From positions 1-37,600 of the forward strand of contig QCPB01000012.1 in NCBI GenBank assembly GCA_003209795.1: a stretch of DNA of 37,600 bases, in the 5' to 3' direction. Shown here one piece after another: positions 1 to 9,328 of this stretch. The stretch comes from Prochlorococcus sp. AG-436-C05 (lineage in GTDB: Bacteria; Cyanobacteriota; Cyanobacteriia; PCC-6307; Cyanobiaceae). Positions within the stretch are counted from its first letter, which is position 1, and each line of letters starts with the position of its first letter. The translations under genes were made by a program, and so were the position numbers. The notes beneath the pieces were generated by a model, which saw only the letters and a list, made by a program, of their open reading frames with translations, ran no database searches and was not told the DNA's origin.

Positions 1-630
1 TATCTTATCTTGAAAGTCTTTAAATTTTCTTAAATTATTTATTAATTCAATCATATATAAACATGAAGGTTTTTCAGGAATTTTTTTCTCTAATAATTTA
101 AATAAAATAGGTTGCCAAAATTGATTTGACTTTAAATTCTTAAAAAGATTTAGCGAATTTATTTCATATCTATTCCATTCAGCAATCATTTCAGGTCTAA
201 AAATAAGATAATCAATAAAATTATTCGTGATCTTTTTTGTCAGATTATATATATCTCCATCAATTGTCTTTTTATTATCCAAATATTTATTAATCCAATT
301 GCTAAGTGGCCATGATTCTTTAAAGCTATTTAATTCTTCTAAGGAATCAATAATGCCCCATTTAATTGACTCAAAATTCCATAAGCCCAAATCAATATCA
401 GGGAAAAAAAATGTCAATAATGACTCTGTATAACTTGATATTGTCTTTAATTCGTAAAGAGTACTTATTTGGTTTTTTATGGTTATTTGTTCCCTTAACC
501 ACTGACCCAAAAAGTAATTAGGAACAGCTATTTCTAATTGCTCAGTAATAAAAGGAGGACATATTTTTAATTCTTCTGCTAACAGATCACTAATTACTTC
601 AATTTTGTTTGATTTATAAATATTGAGCAA
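1..630 (-). CDS. recC: RecC, exodeoxyribonuclease V gamma subunit (N-terminal part, cut by window edge)
   Basis: An uninterrupted reading frame of about 210 codons runs off the left edge, so only the N-terminus is here. It starts MLNIYKSNKIEV, matching the MLRVYHSNRL-type start of RecC, and contains a NYFLGQWLREQI stretch equivalent to the RecC helicase-like core 'AQWLQ' region. The start is TTG at 630-628; an in-frame stop lies just upstream and no ATG is available. RecC is the Chi-recognising scaffold subunit of the RecBCD helicase-nuclease in double-strand break repair. It lies 17 bp downstream of ycf54 on the same strand. The frame and family look good; the remainder of the gene is outside the window. 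Confidence 0.8.
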   Translation of the reverse strand, partial: MLNIYKSNKIEVISDLLAEELKICPPFITEQLEIAVPNYFLGQWLREQITIKNQISTLYELKTISSYTESLLTFFFPDIDLGLWNFESIKWGIIDSLEELNSFKESWPLSNWINKYLDNKKTIDGDIYNLTKKITNNFIDYLIFRPEMIAEWNRYEINSLNLFKNLKSNQFWQPILFKLLEKKIPEKPSCLYMIELINNLRKFKDFQDKI

Positions 631-647
631 TTTACTTTTTAATTTTA

Positions 648-965
648 TTATTCAACTTTAAATGGATCAGTTATTTCTGAACTAGGGCATTCGAATTCCC
701 CTACAGCAACAAATTCTAAACGAAGCTTTAAGAAAGTTATAAATTTTTTGTCGGTTGATAAAACTACTGCTGGAGAGGATGGGATCTTTACTGTTAGATC
801 AGAAAATTGAGTAGTTTGTAAAAAAGATGGATTTTTTAAAAGCCAAAAATCTATTTCTTTATTATTTTCTTTATAGTTTCTTACTCTCTCTTTTAAGATT
901 TCCTCAAGTGGTTCTTCTACCGTTAAAAATTTTTCACTTGCTGCGACGAAGAAATATGTTGTCAT
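648..965 (-). CDS. ycf54: Ycf54-like protein, factor for Mg-protoporphyrin IX monomethyl ester cyclase
   Basis: This 105-residue protein begins MTTYFFVAASEKFL and contains KERVRNYKENNKEIDFW and FLKLRLEFVAVGEF, which I recognise as the Ycf54 (DUF2488) family pattern of cyanobacteria and plastids. Ycf54 binds the aerobic cyclase (AcsF/CycI) that forms ring E of chlorophyll and is needed for its accumulation. Length is typical. It sits between pdxJ and recC on the minus strand with 13-17 bp gaps, so co-transcription is likely. Confidence 0.9.
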   Translation of the reverse strand: MTTYFFVAASEKFLTVEEPLEEILKERVRNYKENNKEIDFWLLKNPSFLQTTQFSDLTVKIPSSPAVVLSTDKKFITFLKLRLEFVAVGEFECPSSEITDPFKVE

Positions 966-978
966 TTTAAAATTGAAT

Positions 979-1695
979 TTAATTTAATGAAATAAGGGAC
1001 TTCATTTCACGAACAGACTTTTCTAAACCTACCGCTAGAGCCCTTGCAACAATACTATGGCCAATGTTTAACTCATTAATATTGTTAATAGATGCAATCT
1101 TTTTTACATTCTGGTAATTTAGTCCATGGCCTGCATTAACAACTAATCCAATATCATTTGCTGTATAAGTAGATTCTATGATTTTTTGGAGCTCTTTATA
1201 TTGATCCTCACCATTTAATTCGGCATATTTACCAGTATGTAATTCTATAAAATCAAAACCTATTTCTTTTGAATAAGTTATCTGTTCACTTACTGGATCA
1301 ATAAATGCACTCACTTGTATATTTGAAGCTTTTAAAGATTTAACAAAGTTTTTGAGATTTTTCTCATTATTTTTGACATCTAAGCCTCCCTCTGTTGTTA
1401 CTTCTTCTCTTTTTTCTGGGACAAGAGTTACATAATCAGGAAGAAGCTTTTTGGAGATCACTAACATTTCTTCTGTTGCAGCCATCTCTAAATTGAGTTT
1501 TGTTTTAATAGTTTCTTTAAGAATAAATACATCTCTATCTTGTATGTGTCTTCTATCTTCTCTTAAATGAACTGTTATTGAATCTGCTCCACCTAATTCT
1601 GCTAAAAAAGCAAATTGAACAGGATCTGGCTCAATTGTCTTCCTAGCCTCCCTGACATTCGCAATATGATCTATATTCACTCCTAAAGTAGCCAT
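979..1695 (-). CDS. pdxJ: Pyridoxine 5'-phosphate synthase PdxJ
   Basis: The 238-residue protein starts with MATLGVNIDHIANVREAR, has TVHLREDRRHIQ near residue 43 and a C-terminal NIGHSIVARAL segment, all diagnostic of PdxJ TIM barrels. The enzyme condenses 1-deoxyxylulose 5-phosphate with 3-amino-2-oxopropyl phosphate to make pyridoxine phosphate (DXP-dependent vitamin B6 route). Length matches the family. It is divergent from the acyltransferase at 1791 and is first in a likely pdxJ-ycf54-recC run. Confidence 0.97.
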   Translation of the reverse strand: MATLGVNIDHIANVREARKTIEPDPVQFAFLAELGGADSITVHLREDRRHIQDRDVFILKETIKTKLNLEMAATEEMLVISKKLLPDYVTLVPEKREEVTTEGGLDVKNNEKNLKNFVKSLKASNIQVSAFIDPVSEQITYSKEIGFDFIELHTGKYAELNGEDQYKELQKIIESTYTANDIGLVVNAGHGLNYQNVKKIASINNINELNIGHSIVARALAVGLEKSVREMKSLISLN

Positions 1696-1790
1696 AATTT
1701 AAAAGGATCTTATTTGCTGGACAATATAGTAACCGCCCAATAATAGCTAATAAAAAATTACAAACCTATAAATTATTAATATATAGTTAA

Positions 1791-2471
1791 TTGAAATTGA
1801 AGAAGAAATCTATTGATATTTGGTACGGTATTAATCCTGTTTTGGGTTATATAGCAATGTTTGTAACCCAAGATATTGTTATGAATGTGTTTTTTAATCA
1901 AAAGAAAATAATTAAAAATAGTTTTTCTATTCCAACAAACTCTTCAATTATTCTTGCTCCTACACATAGATCTAGATGGGATGGATTAGTCCTCACTATG
2001 GCTATGGGTAGAAGAGTAACTAAAAAGGATTGTAGATTTATGGTTACAAAATCTGAAATGAAAGGAGTTCAAGGTTGGTTTTTAAAGAGACTTGGTTGTT
2101 TTTCAATAAACCAACTATCTCCTTCTCTCTCTGCATTGCGATATGCAGTCAATCTAATAGCAAAAAGAAAGCAACTTGTAGTTTTCCCTGAAGGTAAGAT
2201 TAATAAGCATGGAAAAAAATTAGCCCTCAAAGAAGGTCTTTACAGGTTAGCCAGATTGGCTACAAAAAAAACAAATTCCATAACTATAATTCCAATTGGA
2301 ATTGCTTACAGCAACGTCTCTCCTAAATTTAGGGATAAATTTTGTTTATGCTTTGGAGAACCTTTATTTTTGAATGATAATCTAAATTTATCTATCAAAG
2401 AATTTAATGAAATTTTGCATAAAAGAATGATGAAGGCTGAAAAGGTAGCCTTAGGAAATGTCGGTAGATGA
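1791..2471 (+). CDS. 1-acyl-glycerol-3-phosphate acyltransferase (PlsC family)
   Basis: The 226-residue protein carries the acyltransferase motif HRSRWD (H59, D64) and a later FPEG motif that binds the glycerol phosphate, the two hallmark boxes of PlsC-type enzymes. It probably acylates lysophosphatidate, or a related acceptor, at the inner membrane. The start is TTG; no ATG exists near the conserved N-terminus. Its paralogue relationship to the main plsC of the organism cannot be judged here, so I give no symbol. Confidence 0.85.
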   Translation: MKLKKKSIDIWYGINPVLGYIAMFVTQDIVMNVFFNQKKIIKNSFSIPTNSSIILAPTHRSRWDGLVLTMAMGRRVTKKDCRFMVTKSEMKGVQGWFLKRLGCFSINQLSPSLSALRYAVNLIAKRKQLVVFPEGKINKHGKKLALKEGLYRLARLATKKTNSITIIPIGIAYSNVSPKFRDKFCLCFGEPLFLNDNLNLSIKEFNEILHKRMMKAEKVALGNVGR

Positions 2472-2513
2472 TTCCATAATCAGTTAGTATTAAATTGAAT
2501 AAATCACAAGAAT

Positions 2514-3092
2514 ATGAGATTCTTTAAATTCATTACAGTTCTTTTTGTAATTTTTGGAATTTTCCCATTAACTGGTTGCTCTAATTCGGGAAGCAAAGAT
2601 TTAAGAAATGAAAAGGTTATTTCAAGAGATAATAAAAAGACCTTAATCGAAAGTGATGATACCAAAAACTATAAGGTTCTATCAACTAGTAATAAAAACC
2701 TTACAATTACTAATGTCAAAGCTTATTTAACAGAGGGGGATAACTTAATAGCAAATGGTAATTTCGAAAAAGCCAAAGAAAATTATGACAAGGCAAGGAA
2801 TCTATCTAAACAACTTTCTGGGTTCTATAGAGATCTAAATGGTTCGTTTAGAGGTTTAGACGCAAGAATACCATTAGAAATGGATAAGAAAGGAAGAGAG
2901 TCTTTAAAACTCTGGGCGGAATCTAATTCAAGATTAGCTTCCCTTTATAGAAGGAAAAAACAACCTGAAGTAGCAGTACCATTACTTGTTGAAATAATTA
3001 GATTAATGTCTCCTAATAGCCCTCAAGGTAAAGAAGCATATGAAAATTTAATTCAACTTGGCTTTGTTAATACATCTTATAAAGGATTTTAG
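2514..3092 (+). CDS. Conserved lipoprotein with helical tetratricopeptide-like repeats
   Basis: The N-terminus is a lipoprotein signal: basic start, hydrophobic stretch and a lipobox ending LTGC at about residue 22. The middle (about residues 65-120) reads like one TPR unit ([24 protein letters not shown] has the usual A/G spacing) and a second helical pair follows near 140-180. I recognise no named family. It lies 42 bp after the acyltransferase and 10 bp before bolA. Confidence 0.75.
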   Translation: MRFFKFITVLFVIFGIFPLTGCSNSGSKDLRNEKVISRDNKKTLIESDDTKNYKVLSTSNKNLTITNVKAYLTEGDNLIANGNFEKAKENYDKARNLSKQLSGFYRDLNGSFRGLDARIPLEMDKKGRESLKLWAESNSRLASLYRRKKQPEVAVPLLVEIIRLMSPNSPQGKEAYENLIQLGFVNTSYKGF

Positions 3093-3102
3093 AATATTTA
3101 TC

Positions 3103-3333
3103 ATGATTACAAAAACAGATGTTATAAACTTAATTACTAAAAAAATTCCAGATTCGGAAGTTTTAGTTGACAATTTAAAAGGTAATGATCATTTACAAGT
3201 AACTGTAATCTCTTCTAAATTTAATGGATTATCATTAGTTAAACAACATCAGCTAGTTTATTCTGCTCTAAAAGAAGAATTAGCCTCAGAGGCTATCCAT
3301 GCACTGGCATTAAAAACAGAAACACCTAATTAA
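3103..3333 (+). CDS. bolA: BolA family protein
   Basis: The 76-residue BolA/YrbA-type domain includes the conserved [20 protein letters not shown] helix-turn region. An upstream in-frame ATG at 3058 would overlap the lipoprotein gene; ATG 3103 gives the normal BolA N-terminus and is preferred. BolA proteins bind monothiol CGFS glutaredoxins through a shared iron-sulfur cluster. The gene next door encodes exactly that partner, 3 bp downstream, which supports a functional pair. Confidence 0.92.
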   Translation: MITKTDVINLITKKIPDSEVLVDNLKGNDHLQVTVISSKFNGLSLVKQHQLVYSALKEELASEAIHALALKTETPN

Positions 3334-3336
3334 ATT

Positions 3337-3660
3337 ATGCAAAACTCAACTAAAGATAAAATTAAAAGTTTAATTGATGCTAATCCTCTTATGGTTTTCA
3401 TGAAAGGGACTAAATTAATGCCTCAATGTGGGTTCTCCAACAATGTTGTACAAATTCTTAATTCTTTGGGAGTCGAATTTAATACATTTGATGTCTTAAG
3501 CGATTACGAAATAAGAGAGGGAATTAAAGAATATTCAGATTGGCCAACAATACCTCAAGTTTATTTAAAAGGAGAATTTCTTGGGGGGTCAGACATTCTG
3601 ATAGAAATGTACAATTCTGGGTCTTTAAAAGAAAAAATCGAAATTGAATTAGCTTCTTGA
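3337..3660 (+). CDS. grxD: Monothiol glutaredoxin (CGFS type)
   Basis: This 107-residue single-domain glutaredoxin has the active-site motif CGFS (C31), the [16 protein letters not shown] cis-proline and GG region, and normal Grx4/GrxD length. CGFS glutaredoxins carry and transfer [2Fe-2S] clusters together with BolA proteins. It is translationally close to bolA (3 bp gap). Confidence 0.95.
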   Translation: MQNSTKDKIKSLIDANPLMVFMKGTKLMPQCGFSNNVVQILNSLGVEFNTFDVLSDYEIREGIKEYSDWPTIPQVYLKGEFLGGSDILIEMYNSGSLKEKIEIELAS

Positions 3661-3710
3661 GAAAATCAAATAAGTATAAATACTGATATTAGTTAATAAA
3701 AATTAATATT

Positions 3711-3980
3711 TTAAATTATTTTTTTATCAAAAAATCCTTTGTTTTCACCTCCACCTGGATCTATAAAGCTAGATGGATCTAGTATCCATCGTTCTATTAA
3801 TCTTTCTAATTTATCCAGATCTACTTGCTCTAAAGTACTGCAATTCCTTAAGGCTTGGAGATAACCGTCACTATATAATTTAAGATCTGATGGTGTATGA
3901 AAACGAGTAACCAAGTCTTGGCAATTATCACAAATTGATTGAAAATGACGAATTGCTTTTGGATTTTCAAATGATGTCAT
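3711..3980 (-). CDS. Conserved cyanobacterial protein, probably DUF6761
   Basis: The 89-residue soluble protein begins MTSFENPKAIRHFQ and has a mid-region YSDGYLQALRNCSTLEQ and a late helix LERLIERWILDPS. This pattern resembles a small cyanobacterial family I know as DUF6761, which has no assigned function. Two cysteines sit near residues 17-20 (CDNC). It is convergent with grxD and divergent from the response regulator. Confidence 0.7.
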   Translation of the reverse strand: MTSFENPKAIRHFQSICDNCQDLVTRFHTPSDLKLYSDGYLQALRNCSTLEQVDLDKLERLIERWILDPSSFIDPGGGENKGFFDKKII

Positions 3981-4066
3981 AATTCGATAAAATCAGATTT
4001 TTATTTAGCATTTGTTATACCTTATTAAGGATGATAAAAAATTGCCTGGCCCAACAGTAATTAAGA

Positions 4067-4804
4067 ATGCAATCAACTGAGCAAATCTTAGCTTCAACCC
4101 CTGGCAGTTATCAATTGCCTGCTAGCTCTCAAACTCCTTCGAGAGTTCTTGTTGTTGAACCTCACCCCACACTAAGAACTGTCTTAGTGCAAAGACTTCG
4201 TCAAGATGGACATCTAGCCGCTGCGGTTGGATCAGCTGCAGAAGCAGTTGATTTATGCAGGGAACAGTCACCTGACTTACTAGTAAGTGCAGAGATCCTT
4301 GAACAAAATACAGCGATGAGATTAGCTCATCAACTTGGATGTGCCGTTATTGTTCTAACCGCAAGATCCGGTGTAGAACCATTAGTTAGTTTGTTAGACG
4401 AAGGTGCAGATGATGTCCTGAGAAAACCTTTTGGGCTAGAAGAGTTAGCAGCAAGATGTAGAACTCTCTTAAAAAGAGGGAGAATAGGGTTACAAGAAAA
4501 AGTTGAAGTTGGCCCATTAGAAGTTCATCTTCTTTTAAGACAAGTTACTCTAAGCGAGAAGCCCGTAGAATTAAGCCCAAGAGAGTTTGCATTACTTTGC
4601 GCCTTACTAATGCCTCCAGGCATGGTAAGAAGCCGACAAGAGCTTTTAAGGATGGCATGGCCTCCATTCAGCGGAGGTCCACGATCAGTAGATACCCAAG
4701 TGTTGACATTAAGAAGAAAGCTAGAACAGGCAGGTTTAGGTGATGGAGGAGGAATAACTACTGTAAGGCAACAAGGTTATAGATTCAGCATAGATAATAT
4801 CTAA
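4067..4804 (+). CDS. OmpR/PhoB-type response regulator with a degenerate phosphoacceptor site
   Basis: The 245-residue protein has a receiver domain (about residues 25-137) and a C-terminal winged helix (about 145-243, with LSPREFALLCALL and the VDTQVLTLRRKL recognition helix). The usual Asp-Asp pair is Glu31-Pro32 and the phosphorylated Asp aligns with Ala75, while the switch Lys120 (RKPFGL) is kept. It therefore probably works without aspartyl phosphorylation, as known for atypical receivers. No histidine kinase gene is adjacent. The first 25 residues are polar and may be an extension; ATG 4067 is the only clear start. Confidence 0.88.
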   Translation: MQSTEQILASTPGSYQLPASSQTPSRVLVVEPHPTLRTVLVQRLRQDGHLAAAVGSAAEAVDLCREQSPDLLVSAEILEQNTAMRLAHQLGCAVIVLTARSGVEPLVSLLDEGADDVLRKPFGLEELAARCRTLLKRGRIGLQEKVEVGPLEVHLLLRQVTLSEKPVELSPREFALLCALLMPPGMVRSRQELLRMAWPPFSGGPRSVDTQVLTLRRKLEQAGLGDGGGITTVRQQGYRFSIDNI

Positions 4805-5307
4805 ATTAAAAACGCAATCAGCTCACCAAGAATCATTAGCAAAGAAAGGAAAGTTAGTAACCGATATGTCCACAAAGGTGAAATATATGAAAAACCTTCA
4901 ACATTAAGTCCCGTTTTTTCAGTAATTAATAATAAAAATTTTTCATAATTCTCCAACCTTTGAGGTAAAAGATAATTATCATCTTTATTATTAACAAAGT
5001 AATATACCTTACTGCCCTGGCTAGTTGGCAAAGCTTTGATGAACTTTATATCTGTCCAATAAATTTCCCAATTTTTTTTGCCAAAAGTTTTAGAAAGAAA
5101 GCTTGACTTATATATAATTTTTTGACTAGTAGTTTCTAAATAATCATTTGTGATATTAAAAATTAAAAATAATCCTAAGACAAAGAGTATTATTGAGAAT
5201 ATTTTTAATTTTTCATTTGAAATAAATGGTAGAGGAATTGTTAGTGCTAGATATAATGAAATTAATGAAGTTTTTACAATAAAAAGAGTATGAAACTTTT
5301 CTGTCAT
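4801..5307 (-). CDS. Conserved membrane protein of unknown function
   Basis: The 168-residue protein has two hydrophobic helices near residues 12-55, a central soluble beta-rich part (about 60-135), and one or two helices near the C-terminus. The layout resembles small PH-like membrane proteins, but I cannot assign a family. Its 3' end overlaps the response regulator stop by 4 bp in convergent orientation, and it lies 20 bp downstream of crtH. Confidence 0.65.
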   Translation of the reverse strand: MTEKFHTLFIVKTSLISLYLALTIPLPFISNEKLKIFSIILFVLGLFLIFNITNDYLETTSQKIIYKSSFLSKTFGKKNWEIYWTDIKFIKALPTSQGSKVYYFVNNKDDNYLLPQRLENYEKFLLLITEKTGLNVEGFSYISPLWTYRLLTFLSLLMILGELIAFLI

Positions 5308-5327
5308 CTTATTTTATTTTGGGTTTA

Positions 5328-6869
5328 TTAGTCCGGCAACTTAAAACTATTTATATTAAGTTTTGAACCTATTTTATGAGCGCAAGCATAACCACTAAAA
5401 GCAACTGCATTTAGACCTTGACCAGGGAAACATGAATCTCCAACGCAATAGAGGTTATTTATTTTTGTAGTATTAAATGGCATAGGAAGAAGCCCAAGTA
5501 ACTTTTTATTAGGAATTGGTCCATAGCTACCTTGAAATCTTCCAAGAAATTTTCTATGAGTTTTAGGAGTACCAATTTCTTTATGATCAATATTTTGTTC
5601 AAGATTAGGAATTATCTTAGAAATCTTTTCAACAAGAAATAAAAAATAGTTTTCTTTCTTATGAAGATATTCTTCTCTTGATAGGTTTTCCCATTCATTT
5701 ATAGATGAAGGAGTAAATGCATGGATAATGTGTTTATCTTCAGGAGCTAAAGATGGATCTAGCAAGGTAGGGATAGAAATAAAAACAACACCTTTTTCAT
5801 TTTCTAATTCATCCCAATTCTCAACAATAATGTGATGACAATTAAAGTCTCTACTTATTATTTTTTTTTCTACCCCAAGATGAATTGAGACAAAGGAGGG
5901 AGAGGGTTTATAAGTTTTTGACCACTTATATTCACTTTTAGGTACATATTTCCTATTAATTAATCCTTTATTATTATCAAGGCCAAAAGTATCCCATCTA
6001 GTTGAATTTGAAACAACAATATTTGAATGAATTTCTTCTCCATTTGATAACTTTACTCCTATTGCCTTTTTATTCTTTAAAAGTATTTCAGTAACATTTG
6101 CTCTATAACGAATCTTACTTCCTAAGGCTTCAATTCCAGAAACTAACTTCTCTGCAATCTTTCCTACTCCACCTTTTGGATAATTTATACCTCCAGCATG
6201 TCTATCAGTAAAAACCATTCCTGCATTTATCATAGGAGTTTTAATAGCTGGCATTACTGACCAACAAAAACATTCGATATCAATAAATTTTAAAAGTTCA
6301 GAATCAGTAATAAACTTTCTTGCTACATCTCCTGCGTTTATAGGCAACCATCTAGCTAATCCTAGACAGGATAGTGGAGCTTTAAAGAAAACCTTAAAAA
6401 GATAGCTAGGGTCCTCTATTGACAATAGAGGCATAGAATCTAAACAATTAAAGACTTTTGCACAAGTTCCATAAAATTTCCTTATCCCTTCTTTTTCTTT
6501 AGGGAAACGATCTGATAATTTTCTAATAAATTGTTCATATTCCTTATCAACAGAAATACTGAAATTATTTGGCAAATGATATTCAAGTTGAACAGGATCA
6601 GGAATAGTTTCACATTTCTCATTTACATCTTTTAGAGCACGAGTTAATAAATTTGTATATCCTTTTTCTCCAAAACCAAAGATCATTGAAGCCCCAACAT
6701 CAAAGGTATAACCTTTTCTCTTAAAAGAACCCCCACTCCCTCCAGGAATAATATATTTTTCCAGAACTAGAACTTTTGCTCCCTTAGCAGCTAATTGTGA
6801 TGCTGTTACTAATCCTCCTATTCCAGAGCCAATAATAATTGCATCAAAATTTTCTTTATTAGATATCAT
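5328..6869 (-). CDS. crtH: Carotenoid isomerase CrtH (prolycopene isomerase)
   Basis: The 513-residue flavoprotein has the dinucleotide motif GSGIGG at residues 14-19, VLEKYIIPGGSGGSF, DVGASMIFG and a C-terminal YCVGDSCFPGQGLNAVAFSG signature. These fit the CrtISO/CrtH branch of the phytoene desaturase-like family. CrtH converts the poly-cis lycopene made by CrtP and CrtQ to all-trans lycopene. Length is typical. It lies 32 bp after trmFO on the same strand. Confidence 0.93.
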   Translation of the reverse strand: MISNKENFDAIIIGSGIGGLVTASQLAAKGAKVLVLEKYIIPGGSGGSFKRKGYTFDVGASMIFGFGEKGYTNLLTRALKDVNEKCETIPDPVQLEYHLPNNFSISVDKEYEQFIRKLSDRFPKEKEGIRKFYGTCAKVFNCLDSMPLLSIEDPSYLFKVFFKAPLSCLGLARWLPINAGDVARKFITDSELLKFIDIECFCWSVMPAIKTPMINAGMVFTDRHAGGINYPKGGVGKIAEKLVSGIEALGSKIRYRANVTEILLKNKKAIGVKLSNGEEIHSNIVVSNSTRWDTFGLDNNKGLINRKYVPKSEYKWSKTYKPSPSFVSIHLGVEKKIISRDFNCHHIIVENWDELENEKGVVFISIPTLLDPSLAPEDKHIIHAFTPSSINEWENLSREEYLHKKENYFLFLVEKISKIIPNLEQNIDHKEIGTPKTHRKFLGRFQGSYGPIPNKKLLGLLPMPFNTTKINNLYCVGDSCFPGQGLNAVAFSGYACAHKIGSKLNINSFKLPD

Positions 6870-6901
6870 TTTAAATCTTTAAATAATTCATTTTAATTAA
6901 T

Positions 6902-8305
6902 CTAAACAGATAAATGAACTTTTTTAAAAGATTTATCCAATAACTTTTTAAACTCATGTAATACCTCAAGAGATCTCTCTTGATAAGCTTTATATCTTAA
7001 TTTTTTCTCTTTTATTTTATTATTTAATTCTGGTACCAAGCCAAATGAAGCAGGCATTGGTTGAAACTTATTTTTCTTCTGATTTGCCATCATTTCATTT
7101 TTAGTACTAATAAAGTTCATTAAAGAACCAATAATTGATTCGTTAGGAAAAGTTACTGGACTTTTATTTTTTGCTAATAAGGAAGCGTTTATTCCTGCCA
7201 ACAAACCTCCTGCAGCGGCGGCGGCATAGCCCTCTGTACCAGTTATTTGACCAGCTGCTAGAAGAGTTTCTCTTTTCAAAAATTGAAGTGTTGGCAAAAG
7301 TAATTTAGGGGATTCTAAAAAAGTATTTCTATGCATTACTCCAAAACGTACAAACTCAGCTTTTTCTAAGCCCGGAATCATTCTAAATATTCTTTTTTGC
7401 TCTGACCATTTAAGATTGGTTTGAAAACCAACCATATTTAGTAATTTCCCTTCAAGATCTTCTTTTCTTAATTGAACAATTGCATGAGGCCTTTTTTTTA
7501 ATCTATTTTCTCTATCAAATAAATCTCCCCATTCTGGATTCCACAAACCAATAGATTTCAAAGGACCATATCTCATTGTATCGACACCTCTTCTAGCTAT
7601 CTCTTCGATTGGTAAACAAGCTTCAAAAAAATTTGCAGATTCTTTTTCGAAATCTTTTAAACTAGCCTGCTCTCCCTCAATCAATTGGTTCCTAAAATTT
7701 AAGTAATGTTTTTTATCCATAGGGCAATTAAAGTATGCCGGATCACCTTTATCGTATCTACTTGCCTTAAAAGCGATATCAAAATTTATTGAGTCACCAT
7801 AAATAATTGGACTTGCCGCATCAAAAAAATGGCACGAATCAATACCTGTAAATTTTCTTATTTGAATAGCAAGTTCATTTGAAGTTAGGGGACCAGTGGC
7901 AATTATGCTAATGGTTTCTTTTTTTGGAAGATCTAATTGTTCAATTCTCTGTATTTCAATTAGAGGATGAGCTGATAAAGTCTCTGTCAAGAAATTACTG
8001 AATTTAGATCTATCAACAGCCAAAGCACCCCCAGCAGGAACTGAAAATTGATCAGCAGTTTTAATAATCAAAGAATTAAAAGTTCTTAACTCTTCTTGCA
8101 ACAGTCCTGCTGCTCTATCTGGACTTAAAGCTCCAAAACTATTACTGCACACTAATTCTCCAAATTCCCCAGTGTGATGTGCTGGAGTTGACAAGGAGGG
8201 GCGCATTTCAATTAATTTTACAGATATCCCAGCATTAGCTATTTGCCATGCAGCTTCGCTACCTGCAAGGCCAGCTCCAATTACAATGACCTCTTTATCA
8301 AACAA
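6902..8305 (-). CDS. trmFO: Folate-dependent tRNA (uracil-54-C5)-methyltransferase TrmFO
   Basis: The 467-residue protein starts with [15 protein letters not shown] (FAD fold), has [20 protein letters not shown] and [19 protein letters not shown], and ends with the [16 protein letters not shown] region, the classic Gid/TrmFO layout. It makes ribothymidine 54 in the T-loop of tRNA using methylenetetrahydrofolate and FADH2. The start is TTG at 8305. It is followed at once by crtH and preceded by a small photosystem gene on the same strand. Confidence 0.95.
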   Translation of the reverse strand: MFDKEVIVIGAGLAGSEAAWQIANAGISVKLIEMRPSLSTPAHHTGEFGELVCSNSFGALSPDRAAGLLQEELRTFNSLIIKTADQFSVPAGGALAVDRSKFSNFLTETLSAHPLIEIQRIEQLDLPKKETISIIATGPLTSNELAIQIRKFTGIDSCHFFDAASPIIYGDSINFDIAFKASRYDKGDPAYFNCPMDKKHYLNFRNQLIEGEQASLKDFEKESANFFEACLPIEEIARRGVDTMRYGPLKSIGLWNPEWGDLFDRENRLKKRPHAIVQLRKEDLEGKLLNMVGFQTNLKWSEQKRIFRMIPGLEKAEFVRFGVMHRNTFLESPKLLLPTLQFLKRETLLAAGQITGTEGYAAAAAGGLLAGINASLLAKNKSPVTFPNESIIGSLMNFISTKNEMMANQKKNKFQPMPASFGLVPELNNKIKEKKLRYKAYQERSLEVLHEFKKLLDKSFKKVHLSV

Positions 8306-8318
8306 TTAAAGAATTAAT

Positions 8319-8423
8319 TTATGAATTAATTTTTTTATTTAATTTATTTATATTTAGCCCAATGAACAGCGCCCAAATAAGTGCAGCGAATATTGGTATT
8401 AAAACAATAGAAAGCCTTAACAT
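8319..8423 (-). CDS. psbY: Photosystem II small protein, probably PsbY
   Basis: A 34-residue reading frame starts ATG at 8423 (MLRLSIVLIPIFAALIWALF) and gives one membrane helix with a short basic tail (NKLNKK). The RLxIVLxPIxxALxWALF pattern resembles cyanobacterial PsbY, a single-helix subunit at the edge of photosystem II near cytochrome b559. The gene sits 13 bp upstream of trmFO. The call rests on a short match, so another single-helix protein is possible. Confidence 0.6.
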   Translation of the reverse strand: MLRLSIVLIPIFAALIWALFIGLNINKLNKKINS

Positions 8424-8599
8424 TTTTTAAATAGTGTTATTTACTAAATATATTACCTTTTAACTGCAAATAAAGAGAGAATTTTTAATTTTTTATTTCA
8501 TAAGTTAAGAATTGTATTTCAATTGTTCAAGTTAGGATAATAAGTTGTTTTTTTTACCTTAAAAAGGGATAATTTTTAATGTACTCAATTTTACGAAAT

Positions 8600-8671
8600 G
8601 GGTCGCTAGCTCAGCGGTAGAGCATCCGGCTTTTAACCGGCTGGTCCTGAGTTCGAATCTCAGGCGACCCA
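8600..8671 (+). tRNA. tRNA-Lys (TTT)
   Basis: The 72-nt sequence folds with acceptor arms gggtcgc/gcgaccc, a D-arm, an anticodon arm ccgg/ccgg with loop cttttaa (anticodon TTT), and a T-arm with gttcgaatc. The discriminator base is A and CCA is not encoded. Confidence 0.97.
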
Positions 8672-8757
8672 CATTTAAATAAATTGAGTTAATTATTTGA
8701 ATTAATTAATTATAAGAATAAACTAAACTTATATTCTATTAAAAACCATATTTAATA

Positions 8758-9072
8758 ATGCAGCTATACGTTATTGACTGGTCATTCCAGAATTCAGAAG
8801 ATCAATTATTTGCTACAAATGAATTTTGTGAATATTTAAAACAAAACAAATTTAATAATTTTGAACAAGGGGTCGAACTAATATGTATAGCTCATACACC
8901 TCAAAATGGATCAGGAACTATTATTTGTAAAGCTAAAAATACTAGATCGATTTTTACTCCTCTTAAAATGTGGAGAGAAAATTATAGCATTGACTTTAAC
9001 ATCAAACCTGCCCTATCAAATGAAGAATTAGTTGAATTACATTCATCGAAAGATTACTGGGAGAATAATTAG
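8758..9072 (+). CDS. DUF3303 domain protein
   Basis: The 104-residue protein has the layout of DUF3303 proteins: an N-terminal strand MQLYVIDWSF, a central GVELICIAHTPQNGSGTIIC segment, a KAKN turn, and C-terminal DFNIKPALSNEELVEL. The fold is expected to be a small ferredoxin-like alpha-beta barrel. The biochemical role is unknown. It stands alone between tRNA-Lys and the hli genes. Confidence 0.8.
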   Translation: MQLYVIDWSFQNSEDQLFATNEFCEYLKQNKFNNFEQGVELICIAHTPQNGSGTIICKAKNTRSIFTPLKMWRENYSIDFNIKPALSNEELVELHSSKDYWENN

Positions 9073-9214
9073 GTAAGGCACATATATGTATCATTACTGA
9101 GCAAAAACTGGCTGTTTGTTAAGAAAAGAGTCAACCATATTCAATAAAACAAATATTACTTCACAAAGCTTCATATAATCTGTTACAATCATTTACATAA
9201 ATTATTTTCTTATT

Positions 9215-9322
9215 ATGACTCCTGAAGCAGAACGTTTTAATGGTTGGGCAGCAATGTTAGGTTTCATTGCAGCTGTAGGCGCATACGTAACTACTGGGCA
9301 AATTATTCCTGGTTGGTTTTAA
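9215..9322 (+). CDS. hli: High-light-inducible protein (Hli/SCP), short form
   Basis: A 35-residue frame, MTPEAERFNGWAAMLGFIAA..., carries the chlorophyll-binding ExxNGxxAM-like helix (ERFNGWAAMLGF) and ends in TGQIIPGWF, the standard C-terminus of many Prochlorococcus Hli proteins. These one-helix proteins bind chlorophyll and carotenoid and protect photosystems under stress. A second hli frame begins 6 bp downstream. Confidence 0.93.
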   Translation: MTPEAERFNGWAAMLGFIAAVGAYVTTGQIIPGWF

Positions 9323-9328
9323 GTCTTA

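Noticed and set aside
227-433. Plus-strand open frame of 68 codons
   Set aside because: It lies opposite the uninterrupted recC frame, which has clear family similarity.
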